Assembly (NCBI GenBank): GCA_035526825.1
Contig: DATLBT010000006.1
Location: forward strand, 1 to 17,898
Direction of reading: 5' to 3'
DNA from: JACPFV01 sp035526825
GTDB lineage: Bacteria; Pseudomonadota; Gammaproteobacteria; Nevskiales; Nevskiaceae
DNA: 17,898 bases
Of this stretch, positions 5,833-13,751 are shown one piece after another. A program made the position numbers and the translations under genes. The first letter of the stretch is position 1; each line of letters begins with the position of its first letter. The notes below the pieces were generated by a model that was not told the origin of the DNA, ran no database searches, and was given only the letters and a program-made list of their open reading frames with translations.

Positions 5833-7473
5833 TGGCCTTGAACCTCGCCACCACGCAAGCAGACCCAGGCTCGCCAGCAGCCACGTCGGCAGCGACGCAC
5901 TGATGTCGAGGTTGAAGAAGCGGAAGCCGTAGACGACCGGACGGTACCCGTCCAGTCCGTGCAGGATCGCCGCCGCGAGCAGCAGCACACCCCCCACGAT
6001 CAACGCGCCATTCCTGCGCTGCCCATTGCGGATTTCCCGCCGCAAGGCGTCGCTTTCGCGGCGCTGCCACGCGGCTGCGTGGTGGGGATGCTGCAGTCGC
6101 GCCAGCGCGCGCTGCGCGAGTTCAGGCAAGGTCTCCATCAACGCCGGCAGCTGGTTGCGCACGCGGTCGATCGCTGCGCCCGGACCGAGCCGGTTGCGCA
6201 TCCACTCTTCCATGATCGGCTTGGCGGTCTGCCACAGGTCCAGTTCGGGATAGAGCTGGCGCCCCAGGCCCTCGACCTGCAGCAGCGTTTTCTGCAGCAG
6301 CACCAGTTGCGGCTGCACCGGCATATGGAAGCGCCGCGCAATCTGGAACAGTCGCATCAGGAAGAAGCCGAACGAGATGTCCTTGATCGGCTTGCCGAAA
6401 ATCGGCTCCGACACGGTGCGGATCGCCGACTCGAAGTCCTCGACCCGCGTATCGGCCGGCACCCAACCCGACTGCACATGCAGCTCGGCGATGCGGCGGT
6501 AGTCGCGGTTGAAGAAGGCGAGGAAATTTTCGGCGAGATAGCGCTGGTCGCTCGCAGTCAGCGAGCCGACGATGCCGAAGTCGACGGCGTTGTAGCGCGG
6601 TTTTTTCGGGTCGGTGGCGTCGACCAGGATGTTGCCGGGATGCATGTCGGCGTGGAAGAAGTTGTCGCGGAACACCTGCTTGAAGAAGATCTCGACGCCG
6701 CGCTCGCTCAATACGCGGAAGTCGACGCCGAGCTCGCGCAGCCGCGCAATCTCGTCCACGTTGATGCCGTACACGCGCTCGAGCACCAGCACCGACGGCC
6801 GCGTGTAATCCCAGAACACCATCGGGTGATAGATGAAGTCGGAGCCGATCCAGTTGCGGCGCAACTGGGCGCAATTGGCGCCCTCACGCATCAGGTCGAG
6901 CTCGTCGAAGATCACGTTCTCGTACTCGACGACCACCTCGCGCGGCTTCAGCCGGCGCGTCTCGGGCAGCCAGCGCTCGACGTACGCTGCGATCGTGTGC
7001 ATGAGCTGCACGTCACGCCGGATGATGGTTTCGATGTCCGGGCGCAGGACCTTGACGATGACGTCGAGGCCCGGTCCATTGCTGCCTGCCTCCGGCTTCA
7101 GCCGTGCCGTGTGCACCTGCGCGACTGAAGCCGATGCCAGCGGCCTCAGGTCGAAGGCATCGAACAGCTCGCCGACCGGCTTGCCCAGCGCACGCTCGAC
7201 CTCCGCGCGCGCCACCTCGCCAGGGAACGGCGGCACCTGGTCCTGCAACTTGGACAGTTCCACTGCGACGTCGGGCGGCAGGATGTCGGGCCTCGTCGAC
7301 AGCGCCTGACCCAGCTTGACGAACACCGGGCCGAGTTCTTCGAGCGCCAGCCGCAAGCGCTCGCCGCGCGGCGAGCGCAGCGTCGGCACGCGGCCCGGCA
7401 CGAATTCCATCAGGCCGTAGCGCCGCATCACACGATGGATGTGCCAGAGCCTTCGCAGGCGCGAGAAGTTCAT
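5824..7473 (-). CDS. ubiB: Ubiquinone biosynthesis atypical kinase/ATPase UbiB
   Basis: A 549-residue member of the ADCK/ABC1 protein-kinase-like family, needed for ubiquinone synthesis at the inner membrane. Visible motifs are the family-specific KxGQ (Lys53-Gln56, in FVKLGQALSTRPDILP), the Ala-rich nucleotide loop ASASVAQVH (113-121), the candidate nucleotide-binding Lys141 in IVKVLRP, the catalytic-loop equivalent HADMHPGN (274-281), and the DFG (298-300). Two C-terminal membrane helices are at about 489-505 and 526-542. The start at 7473 overlaps the ubiJ stop by 4 nt (ATGA). Oddity: the last codons, Glu-Lys-stop, come from the RAYT-associated repeat. The displaced copy A suggests the ancestral ending was Asp-stop, so the insertion changed the C terminus only slightly. 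Confidence 0.95.
   Translation of the reverse strand: MNFSRLRRLWHIHRVMRRYGLMEFVPGRVPTLRSPRGERLRLALEELGPVFVKLGQALSTRPDILPPDVAVELSKLQDQVPPFPGEVARAEVERALGKPVGELFDAFDLRPLASASVAQVHTARLKPEAGSNGPGLDVIVKVLRPDIETIIRRDVQLMHTIAAYVERWLPETRRLKPREVVVEYENVIFDELDLMREGANCAQLRRNWIGSDFIYHPMVFWDYTRPSVLVLERVYGINVDEIARLRELGVDFRVLSERGVEIFFKQVFRDNFFHADMHPGNILVDATDPKKPRYNAVDFGIVGSLTASDQRYLAENFLAFFNRDYRRIAELHVQSGWVPADTRVEDFESAIRTVSEPIFGKPIKDISFGFFLMRLFQIARRFHMPVQPQLVLLQKTLLQVEGLGRQLYPELDLWQTAKPIMEEWMRNRLGPGAAIDRVRNQLPALMETLPELAQRALARLQHPHHAAAWQRRESDALRREIRNGQRRNGALIVGGVLLLAAAILHGLDGYRPVVYGFRFFNLDISASLPTWLLASLGLLAWWRGSRPEK
5834..5903. repeat. 70-bp direct repeat, copy B (within the ubiB 3' end)
   Basis: Lies in the coding region for UbiB residues about 523-547, which hold the second C-terminal membrane helix. 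It matches copy A (4956-5025) at 66 of 70 bases. Homology stops abruptly at 5833/5834 where the repeat unit begins, and at 5903/5904 where only copy B continues into the rest of ubiB. Confidence 0.93.
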
Positions 7474-8087
7474 GCGCGGCGATCCGGTCGGGCCAGCCGG
7501 GCGAGTCGCGCGGCAAAGCCGTCGACGCGCGCACGCAGGTCCCCGACGCCCTCGGCCCACTGCTCCACTTCGGCCCGGTGCGGCAGGTCGCGCGTCTCTT
7601 CACGCAGGTATTCAGCGGTGTCGAGCGCCAGTGTCGACGCCGTACTGCGGCTCCAACCCAGCAGGCCGCGCAGCGCCTCGGCGGTGCGATGCGCGGCGCC
7701 GCCGTCCATGTATTTCGCCAGCCACTCCCCGAGGTCGAAGCCGACGCGCGCCAGCAGCGTGCTGAATTGCTGCAGCAGGCCGGCGTCGCCCTCGATGTGC
7801 ACGCCGGTGAGCGCACTGCCCTCGCCGGCGCCGGCACGCATCGCCTGACGCAGCAGCTGGGTCGGCCGCGCGCGGATGCGCACATCGGGCTTGCCCGGCC
7901 ACGCATCGAGCACCTGCACGCCTGCGGCGTGCGGACACAGGAAGAATTCCCAGCCGGGACCTTCAGCCTCGAGTGCGAGGCAGCGGCCCTTGAGCCGGCC
8001 GATCTCTTCGAGCACGGCGGGCTCGAGGGCGAGATAGCGATTCAGCGCAATCTCGAGTCCGGCGCAGAGCAATGCGGGAGCCGTCAC
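7470..8087 (-). CDS. ubiJ: Ubiquinone biosynthesis accessory factor UbiJ (SCP2 domain)
   Basis: A 205-residue protein placed between ubiE and ubiB, the standard position of ubiJ. The N-terminal half (about 10-115) looks like an SCP2 sterol-carrier-type lipid-binding domain, with the typical LEIALNRYLALEP opening and a GVHIEGDAGLLQQFSTLL segment (about 95-112). The C-terminal part (about 150-200) is charged and helical, consistent with the coiled coil of this family. UbiJ, with UbiK, supports the soluble Ubi complex that hydroxylates and methylates ubiquinone intermediates, and is thought to bind the lipid intermediates. It overlaps ubiE by 4 nt at its start and ubiB by 4 nt at its end, so the three genes are probably translationally coupled. 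Function is assigned from domain and context; family sequence conservation is low. Confidence 0.9.
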   Translation of the reverse strand: MTAPALLCAGLEIALNRYLALEPAVLEEIGRLKGRCLALEAEGPGWEFFLCPHAAGVQVLDAWPGKPDVRIRARPTQLLRQAMRAGAGEGSALTGVHIEGDAGLLQQFSTLLARVGFDLGEWLAKYMDGGAAHRTAEALRGLLGWSRSTASTLALDTAEYLREETRDLPHRAEVEQWAEGVGDLRARVDGFAARLARLARPDRRA

Positions 8088-8845
8088 AACCTGTAGCCGC
8101 GATGGACCGCGACGATGCCGCCGGTCAGGTTGTAGACCTGGCAGCGCGCAAAACCGGCCGTTTCCATCATGCCCTTGAGCGTCTGCTGATCGGGGTGCAT
8201 GCGGATCGACTCGGCGAGGTACCGGTAGGCGCCCTCGTCGCGCGCCACGAACTTGCCGAGCAGCGGCAACACCTTGAACGAGTACTCGTCGTAGAGCTTG
8301 GCGAACGAGGCGTTGGTCGGCTTGGAGAACTCGAGGATCAGCAAACGCCCGCCCGGCTTGAGCACGCGCAGCATGGAACGCAGCGCCGCATCCTTGTCGG
8401 TGACGTTGCGCAGCCCGAAGCCGATCGTCACGCAGTCGAAGGTCTTGTCACCGAATGGCAGGCACTCGGCGTTGGCCTGTACGCCCGGCACGCCGGTGAT
8501 GCCGCGGTCGGTGAGGCGCGCATGGCCCTGCTGCAACATCGCGCCGTTGATGTCCGACAGCACCGCGAGGCCGGTTGGGCCCGCTGCGGGCGCGAAGGCC
8601 GCGGTGAGGTCGCCGGTGCCGCCGGCGACGTCGAGCACACGTTCGCCGGCGCGCACTGCGGCGAGGTCGATCACGAAGCGTTTCCACAGCCGGTGGACGC
8701 CCAGCGACATCAGGTCGTTCATCAGGTCGTAGGAGCCCGCGACCGACGAAAACACCTCGCCCACGCGACGCGCCTTGTCGCCGAGCGGCACCTGCTGGTA
8801 ACCGAAATCGGTCAGCCGGGAATCCTTGTCTGCGGGCGCGCTCAT
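8084..8845 (-). CDS. ubiE: Ubiquinone/menaquinone C-methyltransferase UbiE
   Basis: A 253-residue class I SAM-dependent methyltransferase. Motif I is VLDVAGGTGDL (70-80). The family landmarks include FGYQQVPLGDKARRVGEVF (14-32), SYDLMNDLMSLGVHRLWK (38-55) and IGFGLRNVTD at the post-II region, plus LLILEFSKP and the closing GIVAVHRGYRL. UbiE methylates the C2 position of the demethoxy-ubiquinol intermediate, and demethylmenaquinol in organisms that make menaquinone. ATG 8845 is chosen because MSAPADKDSRLTDFGYQ matches the family N terminus; an open frame continues far upstream, but it is only a shadow of the opposite-strand GGDEF-EAL gene. It heads ubiE-ubiJ-ubiB. It is divergent from the first GGDEF-EAL gene across 102 bp. 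Confidence 0.96.
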   Translation of the reverse strand: MSAPADKDSRLTDFGYQQVPLGDKARRVGEVFSSVAGSYDLMNDLMSLGVHRLWKRFVIDLAAVRAGERVLDVAGGTGDLTAAFAPAAGPTGLAVLSDINGAMLQQGHARLTDRGITGVPGVQANAECLPFGDKTFDCVTIGFGLRNVTDKDAALRSMLRVLKPGGRLLILEFSKPTNASFAKLYDEYSFKVLPLLGKFVARDEGAYRYLAESIRMHPDQQTLKGMMETAGFARCQVYNLTGGIVAVHRGYRL

Positions 8846-8947
8846 GAAGGCCCGGATTCTAGCCTGCCCCCGGGCACCGGATTTCCTCCGCCGTCCGCAG
8901 TGCGCTAGCGTTCGGGCAAGACCAGCCCCCGACGGGAGACAAACAAC
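8846..8947. promoter_or_regulatory. Divergent intergenic region between ubiE and the first GGDEF-EAL gene
   Basis: This 102-bp gap should hold promoters for both directions. On the minus strand, TAGAAT at 8856-8861 resembles a -10 box, but it lies only about 10 bp before the ubiE start and has no clear -35. On the plus strand a GGGAG at 8934-8938 is a good ribosome-binding site 9 nt before ATG 8948. No operator palindrome was recognised. Confidence 0.35.
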
Positions 8948-10702
8948 ATGGTCAGCAGCGCCCCGCGCACCCTGCGCGAAGATCACGACCGCCTCGAGCG
9001 CGTGCTCGAGGCTTCCGGACTCGGGCTGTGGGAGCTCGACCTCGCCAGCGGCGAGTTCTGTGTCGACGCGCGCTGCGCGCGCAACCTGGGCTACGAGCCG
9101 GAGCGGCTCGACGCGAGCTGGAACACCGGCGTGGCGATCATCCATCCCGACGACGCGGTGCGCGTGAGCCGCCTGTTCGAGGCACACCTGCGTGGCCAGA
9201 CCGCCACGCTGCGCTACAAGACGCGCATGTTGACCGAGGCTCGTACCTGGACCTGGGTCGCCGGCCATGGTCGGCTGGTGCGCGACGCCACCGGCCGGCC
9301 GACCCACATCAGCGGCTCGGTCAAGAACATCGACGCCGAGCGCGCCATGCGCGCGCAGCTTGCGCATACCGCGCGCCGGCTGCGGCACCAGTCGGTGCAC
9401 GATCCCCTGACGGGACTGATCAACCGGCGCGGCTTCGAGAAGAGATTGTCCCAGCTGCTGCAGAGCGCCCGCGGCCACCAGCGGGTCCACGCGTTGTGTT
9501 ACCTGGACCTCGACCACTTCAAGCTGGTCAATGACACCTGCGGCCACGCCGCCGGCGATGAGCTGCTGTGCCAGTTGCCGCAGGTGCTGCGGCCGGTGGT
9601 GCGACGCCCTCATGCGCTGGCGCGCCTGGGCGGCGACGAATTCGCCCTGCTGCTCGAGGATTGCCCCCTCGACCAGGCCGCGCGCATCGCCGAGGCGGCG
9701 CGCGACGCGATCCGTGACTTCCGCTTCGCGTGGCAGGGCCGGTTCTTTGCCATTGGCGCTTCGGTGGGCGTGGTCGGCATCGATGCCTCGACCCAGGGGC
9801 TGGGACCGGTACTCGGTGCCGCCGACGCGGCGTGCTACATCGCCAAGGACCAGGGATCCAACCAGGTGCACGTGTCGTACCCGCACGACCTGGCGATCCT
9901 GCGGCGTCGAGGCGAGATGCGCATGGTCACGCGCATCAAGACGGCGCTGGAGGAAAACCGGTTCAGGCTGCAGTACATGAGCATCGCGCCGCTCGACGGT
10001 GCGATCGAGCCCCGCCACCACGAGCTGCTGCTGCGCATGCTCGACTCGAGGGGCGAGTTGATCTTGCCGGGGACCTTCCTGCCGGCGGCCGAGCGCTATC
10101 AGCTGATGCCGCTAATCGACCGCTGGGTCATCGATCACGCGCTGCGCTTCCTCGGCGAGGCGCTCAAGCAGGCGCCTGGACTGGCGCAGCATTGCTTTGG
10201 CATCAACCTTTCCGGTGAGTCGCTGCGTGACTCGCAGTTGCTCGACACGATCCGGCAGTGGCTTGCCCAGCACGCCGTGCCAGCGTCGATGGTGTATTTC
10301 GAGCTCACCGAGACCGCCGCGATCGCGAACCTCGGGGCTGCGGTGGAATTCATGCGCGGACTCAAGGCGCTGGGCTGCCAACTGGCGCTCGACGACTTCG
10401 GCAGCGGCATGTCGTCGTTCGCCTACCTGAAGCAACTGCCAGTCGATTACCTGAAAATCGATGGCGGCTTCATCAAGGACATCGTGGAGAATCCGGTCGA
10501 CCAGGCGATCGTGCGTGCGGTGCAGTCGGTCGGCTCGCAGATGGGAATCGCGACCATTGCCGAGTACGTCGAGACCCCTGCGATCCGGGAGGCGCTGCGC
10601 ACGATGGGGCTGCACTACGCGCAAGGCTACGCCATCGCGTTTCCGGCGGACCTTGCAGACTTTCCGCTGCTGCGGCAGCCCCGGGCCGCCGCTTCTTTGT
10701 AG
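8948..10702 (+). CDS. PAS-GGDEF-EAL cyclic-di-GMP signalling protein (one PAS domain)
   Basis: A 584-residue cytoplasmic protein without membrane segments: PAS_3-type sensor domain (about 15-135), GGDEF domain (about 147-310) and EAL domain (about 328-575). The diguanylate cyclase signature GGDEF is intact (228-232, preceded by LARL). The inhibitory I-site RxxD has become RRPH (219-222), so product feedback may be lost. The phosphodiesterase domain carries ExLxR as ELLLR (359-363), Asn420 in GINLS, ELTE (452-455), DDFGSG (482-487), Lys503 in YLKID and Gln559 in YAQGY, so c-di-GMP hydrolysis also looks possible. The net activity cannot be read from sequence. From residue 147 to 576 it aligns without gaps to the next gene at roughly 85% identity, so the pair arose by tandem duplication. 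Confidence 0.93.
   Translation: MVSSAPRTLREDHDRLERVLEASGLGLWELDLASGEFCVDARCARNLGYEPERLDASWNTGVAIIHPDDAVRVSRLFEAHLRGQTATLRYKTRMLTEARTWTWVAGHGRLVRDATGRPTHISGSVKNIDAERAMRAQLAHTARRLRHQSVHDPLTGLINRRGFEKRLSQLLQSARGHQRVHALCYLDLDHFKLVNDTCGHAAGDELLCQLPQVLRPVVRRPHALARLGGDEFALLLEDCPLDQAARIAEAARDAIRDFRFAWQGRFFAIGASVGVVGIDASTQGLGPVLGAADAACYIAKDQGSNQVHVSYPHDLAILRRRGEMRMVTRIKTALEENRFRLQYMSIAPLDGAIEPRHHELLLRMLDSRGELILPGTFLPAAERYQLMPLIDRWVIDHALRFLGEALKQAPGLAQHCFGINLSGESLRDSQLLDTIRQWLAQHAVPASMVYFELTETAAIANLGAAVEFMRGLKALGCQLALDDFGSGMSSFAYLKQLPVDYLKIDGGFIKDIVENPVDQAIVRAVQSVGSQMGIATIAEYVETPAIREALRTMGLHYAQGYAIAFPADLADFPLLRQPRAAASL
9386..10675 (+). repeat. Tandem paralogous block 1 (GGDEF-EAL module)
   Basis: Encodes 430 residues that align with 12021-13310 without a single insertion or deletion. 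I counted about 66 residue differences by eye, or roughly 85% identity. The homology also includes the PAS domain just upstream, but at clearly lower identity. Confidence 0.85.
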
Positions 10703-10760
10703 GAGCGGGACACGGCTACCGGGCTGGAGTAGTCTGTCCGTCCGGGGAAGGGGAAGCCGA

Positions 10761-13334
10761 ATGTCCGACAAGGACGATCTGCTGGAGCGGCCCGAACTGC
10801 AGGCCATCCTGCGCGAGTTGGGCGAAGGCGCGCCGTTGGGCGCGGTGCTCGACCTGCTCCTCGAGACGCGCGACCGCTTCCAGACCATCACCGAGTACGC
10901 CGCCAACCTGCTCGCCGTGACCAACATGGACGGCGCCATCCGCTACGTCAGCCCGTCTTGCCTGCCGATCCTCGGCTTCACGCCAAAAGAGCTGCATGAC
11001 CGCAATCTTTACCTCGGCGTGCATCCGGACGATTTGCCGGAGGCCATGGCTGCTTACCAGCGGCTGCGCGACGAGGTAGGCGCGCAGATCCAGGCGCGCT
11101 TCCGCTATCGCCACAAGACGGGCGAGTACCGACGGCTGGAGGTCACCGCGAAGAGCCGCTTCGACCACCGCGGGGATTACATCGCCGTGGTCAGTGGTCG
11201 CGACGTGACCGAGCGTGAGGCGTCCCGCGAGGCCCTGCAGGAAAGCCAGAGCCGGCTCGACCGCGCACTCGAGGCCACCGGCCTCGGCATGTGGGAATGG
11301 GAGGTCGACAGCGGCCGCTTCCACATCGACGAGCGCTGTGCCCGTGCGCTCGGTTACGAGCTCCATGAGATCGAGCCCACTTACGAGACCCTCACCGCGA
11401 TCGTCCACCCCGACGACGCGCTGCGGGTTGCACGCGCCACGGAGGCGCACCTCCGCGGCGAGACCGAGCACATTGATTACGACTGCCGGATCCTCACCCG
11501 CCAGAAAAGCTGGACCTGGGTGCGGACTCGCGGCAAGGCCATCCGCGACGCTGCGGGCGTGCCTTGGCGCGTGACCGGCACTTGCAGGAATACCGAAGCC
11601 GAGCGCGCCATGGAGCAGCGGCTCGCACAGGCCGATTCCCAGATGGAACTGCTGATGGAGGCCACCGACGAAGGCGTCATCGGCCTCGACCGCGAGGGCG
11701 TGGTGACCTTCGTCAATCCCGCGGCGACGCGGCTGCTCGGCGTGCCATCCGAGCACCTGCTCGGCAGCAACTTTGACGAAAAGGTGCGCCACACGGCGGA
11801 AGACGGGACCGACCTGATCGGGCATGACTCGCCGATCGTTCACTGCCTGCTGGAAGGCCAGCGTTACCTCGGCGCGAACGAGTTGTTCTGGCGCGACGCG
11901 CAGAGCGCGGTGCCGGTGGAGTACTCGGTGTCGCCGCTCATCGAGGACGGCCGCCCCGCCGGTGCCGTGTTGATCTTCCGGGATGTCGCCGAGAAGCGCG
12001 CCCTGGCCCAGCAGCTGCAGCACCAGGCCTTGCACGACCCGCTCACCGGATTGATCAACCGTCGCGGTTTCGAGAAAAAGCTGTCGCAACTGCTGCAGAG
12101 CGCACGCGGGCAAAACAGGGATCACGCCCTGTGCTACCTCGACCTGGACCATTTCAAGCTCGTCAACGATACCTGCGGCCACGCCGCCGGCGACGAACTC
12201 CTGCGCCAGTTGCCGCAGGTGCTGCAGCCGGTGTTGCGCAAGTCCGACACCCTCGCCCGCCTGGGCGGCGACGAGTTCGCGCTGCTGCTCGAAGACTGCC
12301 AGCTGGACCAGGCCGCCCGCGTCGCCGAAGCCGCGCGCGACGCCATCCGCGATTTCCGCTTCGTCTGGCAATACCGCACGTTCACCATCGGCGCGTCGGT
12401 GGGCGTGGTCGGCATCAACGCCGCAAGCCAGGGCCTCGTCTCGGTCCTCGGCGCGGCCGACGCCGCCTGCTATGTCGCGAAGGACCAGGGCCCGAACCAC
12501 GTGCACGTGTCGTACCCGCACGACCTCGCGATCATCCGCCGACGCGGCGAGATGCGCTGGGTCGCGCGCATCAAGACGGCCCTCGAGGAAAACCGATTTT
12601 GCCTGCATTACATGAGCATCGCGTCGCTGGACGGCGTGTCCGAGGCGCGCCACCACGAGTTGCTGCTCCGGCTGGTCGACGCCAAGGGCGACGTGATCCT
12701 GCCGGGCACGTTCCTCCCGGCCGCCGAGCGCTACCAACTGATGCCGCAGATCGATCATTGGGTCATCGACCACGCACTGCGCTTCCTCGGCGAAGCGCTG
12801 CGGCAGGCGCCGGAGCTGGCACAGCACCGCTTCGGCATCAACTTGTCAGGCGAGTCGCTGCGCGATACCCAGCTCCTGGGCAAGATCCAGCAACTGCTCA
12901 CAAACCACCAAGTGCCGCCGTCGATGGTCTACTTCGAGCTCACCGAGACCGCGGCCATCGCCAACCTCGGCGCTGCGGTGGAATTCATGCGAGGCCTGAA
13001 GGCCACGGGTTGCCAGCTTGCGCTCGACGACTTCGGCAGCGGAATGTCGTCGTTCGCGTACCTGAAGCACCTGCCGGTCGACTTCCTCAAGATCGACGGC
13101 AGCTTCATCAAGGACATTGTCGACAATCCGGTGGACCAGGCGATCGTGCGAGCAGTGCAGGCGGTTGGAACCCAGATGGGCATCACGACCATTGCCGAAT
13201 ACGTGGAAACCCCGGCGATCCGCGAGGCGTTACGCGCGATGGGGCTGCACTACGCGCAGGGCTACGCGATCGCGCCACCGGCGGACCTCGCGGACTTTCC
13301 GCTGCTGCGGCGGGTCGAGGCGGCTAGCGCCTGA
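10761..13334 (+). CDS. PAS-PAS-PAS-GGDEF-EAL cyclic-di-GMP signalling protein (three PAS domains)
   Basis: An 857-residue soluble protein: PAS 1 (about 40-152, ending SGRDVTERE), PAS 2 (about 165-283), PAS 3 (about 295-411, ending FRDVAEKRAL), GGDEF (about 420-585) and EAL (about 602-850). The cyclase motif GGDEF is at 502-506, and the I-site RKSD (493-496) is intact, five residues upstream as in feedback-inhibited cyclases. EAL residues include ELLLR (633-637), GINLS, ELTE, DDFGSG (756-761), FLKID and YAQGY. PAS 2 corresponds to the single PAS of the preceding gene; PAS 1 and PAS 3 are extra. No heme or flavin motif is clear enough to name a ligand. ATG 10761 follows a purine-rich AGGGGAAG; the 300-nt open frame before it overlaps the previous gene and is not coding. 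It is probably cotranscribed with the upstream paralogue across 58 bp. Confidence 0.93.
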   Translation: MSDKDDLLERPELQAILRELGEGAPLGAVLDLLLETRDRFQTITEYAANLLAVTNMDGAIRYVSPSCLPILGFTPKELHDRNLYLGVHPDDLPEAMAAYQRLRDEVGAQIQARFRYRHKTGEYRRLEVTAKSRFDHRGDYIAVVSGRDVTEREASREALQESQSRLDRALEATGLGMWEWEVDSGRFHIDERCARALGYELHEIEPTYETLTAIVHPDDALRVARATEAHLRGETEHIDYDCRILTRQKSWTWVRTRGKAIRDAAGVPWRVTGTCRNTEAERAMEQRLAQADSQMELLMEATDEGVIGLDREGVVTFVNPAATRLLGVPSEHLLGSNFDEKVRHTAEDGTDLIGHDSPIVHCLLEGQRYLGANELFWRDAQSAVPVEYSVSPLIEDGRPAGAVLIFRDVAEKRALAQQLQHQALHDPLTGLINRRGFEKKLSQLLQSARGQNRDHALCYLDLDHFKLVNDTCGHAAGDELLRQLPQVLQPVLRKSDTLARLGGDEFALLLEDCQLDQAARVAEAARDAIRDFRFVWQYRTFTIGASVGVVGINAASQGLVSVLGAADAACYVAKDQGPNHVHVSYPHDLAIIRRRGEMRWVARIKTALEENRFCLHYMSIASLDGVSEARHHELLLRLVDAKGDVILPGTFLPAAERYQLMPQIDHWVIDHALRFLGEALRQAPELAQHRFGINLSGESLRDTQLLGKIQQLLTNHQVPPSMVYFELTETAAIANLGAAVEFMRGLKATGCQLALDDFGSGMSSFAYLKHLPVDFLKIDGSFIKDIVDNPVDQAIVRAVQAVGTQMGITTIAEYVETPAIREALRAMGLHYAQGYAIAPPADLADFPLLRRVEAASA
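12021..13310 (+). repeat. Tandem paralogous block 2 (GGDEF-EAL module)
   Basis: Counterpart of 9386-10675, colinear at the protein level with no gaps. Many differences are at third codon positions, so the duplication is not very recent. Confidence 0.85.
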
Positions 13335-13340
13335 TCGGCC

Positions 13341-13748
13341 TTATTTCGGCTTCCACTTTTGCGGCGCGGCAGGCAGCGCCGACAGCTTGGTGATCGCGGA
13401 ATCGCGGGTCAGGCCATGCTGCTGCAGTCGCGCCAGGTAATGCTGCCAGTACTCGTCGTGATGCAGGGCGAGGTCCTCGAGGACGTCCCACGTGTACAGG
13501 CCGGTATCGTGGCCGTCATCGAAGCCCAGGCGGACCGCGTAGCTGCCGACCGGCTCGATGCGCTCGATGCCGACGTTGCGCTTGCCGGGCACCAGTGCGA
13601 ACTCGCCGCCGCCGTGGCCGCGGACCTCGGCTGAGGGGCTGAACACGCGCAGGTATTCGAAAGGCAGCGGATGCTTGGCGCCGTCGGCGTAGGACACTTC
13701 CAGCACGCGCGACTTGCGGCGCAGCTTGAGCGAGCTCGGGGTTTTCAT
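13341..13748 (-). CDS. DUF971 protein (gamma-butyrobetaine hydroxylase-like N-terminal domain)
   Basis: A 135-residue small protein. Its core (about 5-100) matches the DUF971 pattern: LKLRRKSRVLEVSYADG near the N terminus, LPFEYLRVFSPSAEV, then VGIERIEPVGSYAVRLGFDDGHDTGLYTWDVLEDL. The domain is related to the N-terminal zinc-associated domain of gamma-butyrobetaine hydroxylase, but as a stand-alone protein its role is unknown; an Fe-S or metal-related function has been proposed for relatives. The C-terminal 35 residues are helical and then Lys/Pro-rich (APQKWKPK). It starts 3 bp after the hslU stop, and this hslV-hslU-DUF971 order is common in gammaproteobacteria, so it belongs to the hslVU operon. 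Its end is 6 bp from the end of the convergent GGDEF-EAL gene, with no visible terminator between. Confidence 0.85.
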   Translation of the reverse strand: MKTPSSLKLRRKSRVLEVSYADGAKHPLPFEYLRVFSPSAEVRGHGGGEFALVPGKRNVGIERIEPVGSYAVRLGFDDGHDTGLYTWDVLEDLALHHDEYWQHYLARLQQHGLTRDSAITKLSALPAAPQKWKPK

Positions 13749-13751
13749 CGA

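Noticed and set aside
4956..5903. 70-bp direct repeats as attL/attR of an integrative element
   Set aside because: No integrase lies between them, only an HUH-type RAYT. The 70 bp is coding sequence of ubiB and not a tRNA end. XerC in this window is the chromosomal dimer-resolution enzyme.
8846..10021. Long minus-strand open frame extending ubiE upstream by almost 400 codons
   Set aside because: It is antisense to the GGDEF-EAL gene and has biased His/Arg/Gln/Val-rich shadow composition; UbiE family proteins begin at 8845.
10461..10760. Upstream 100-codon extension of the three-PAS protein
   Set aside because: It overlaps the EAL coding region of the previous gene out of frame, and ATG 10761 has a purine-rich ribosome-binding site.
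10716..12827. 703-codon minus-strand open frame
   Set aside because: Complete shadow of the second GGDEF-EAL gene in high-GC DNA. No recognisable domain, and repetitive His/Arg/Val/Leu composition typical of antisense frames.
13335..13340. Bidirectional terminator between the second GGDEF-EAL gene and DUF971
   Set aside because: Only 6 bp separate the two stop codons, and no hairpin with a T run was found there.
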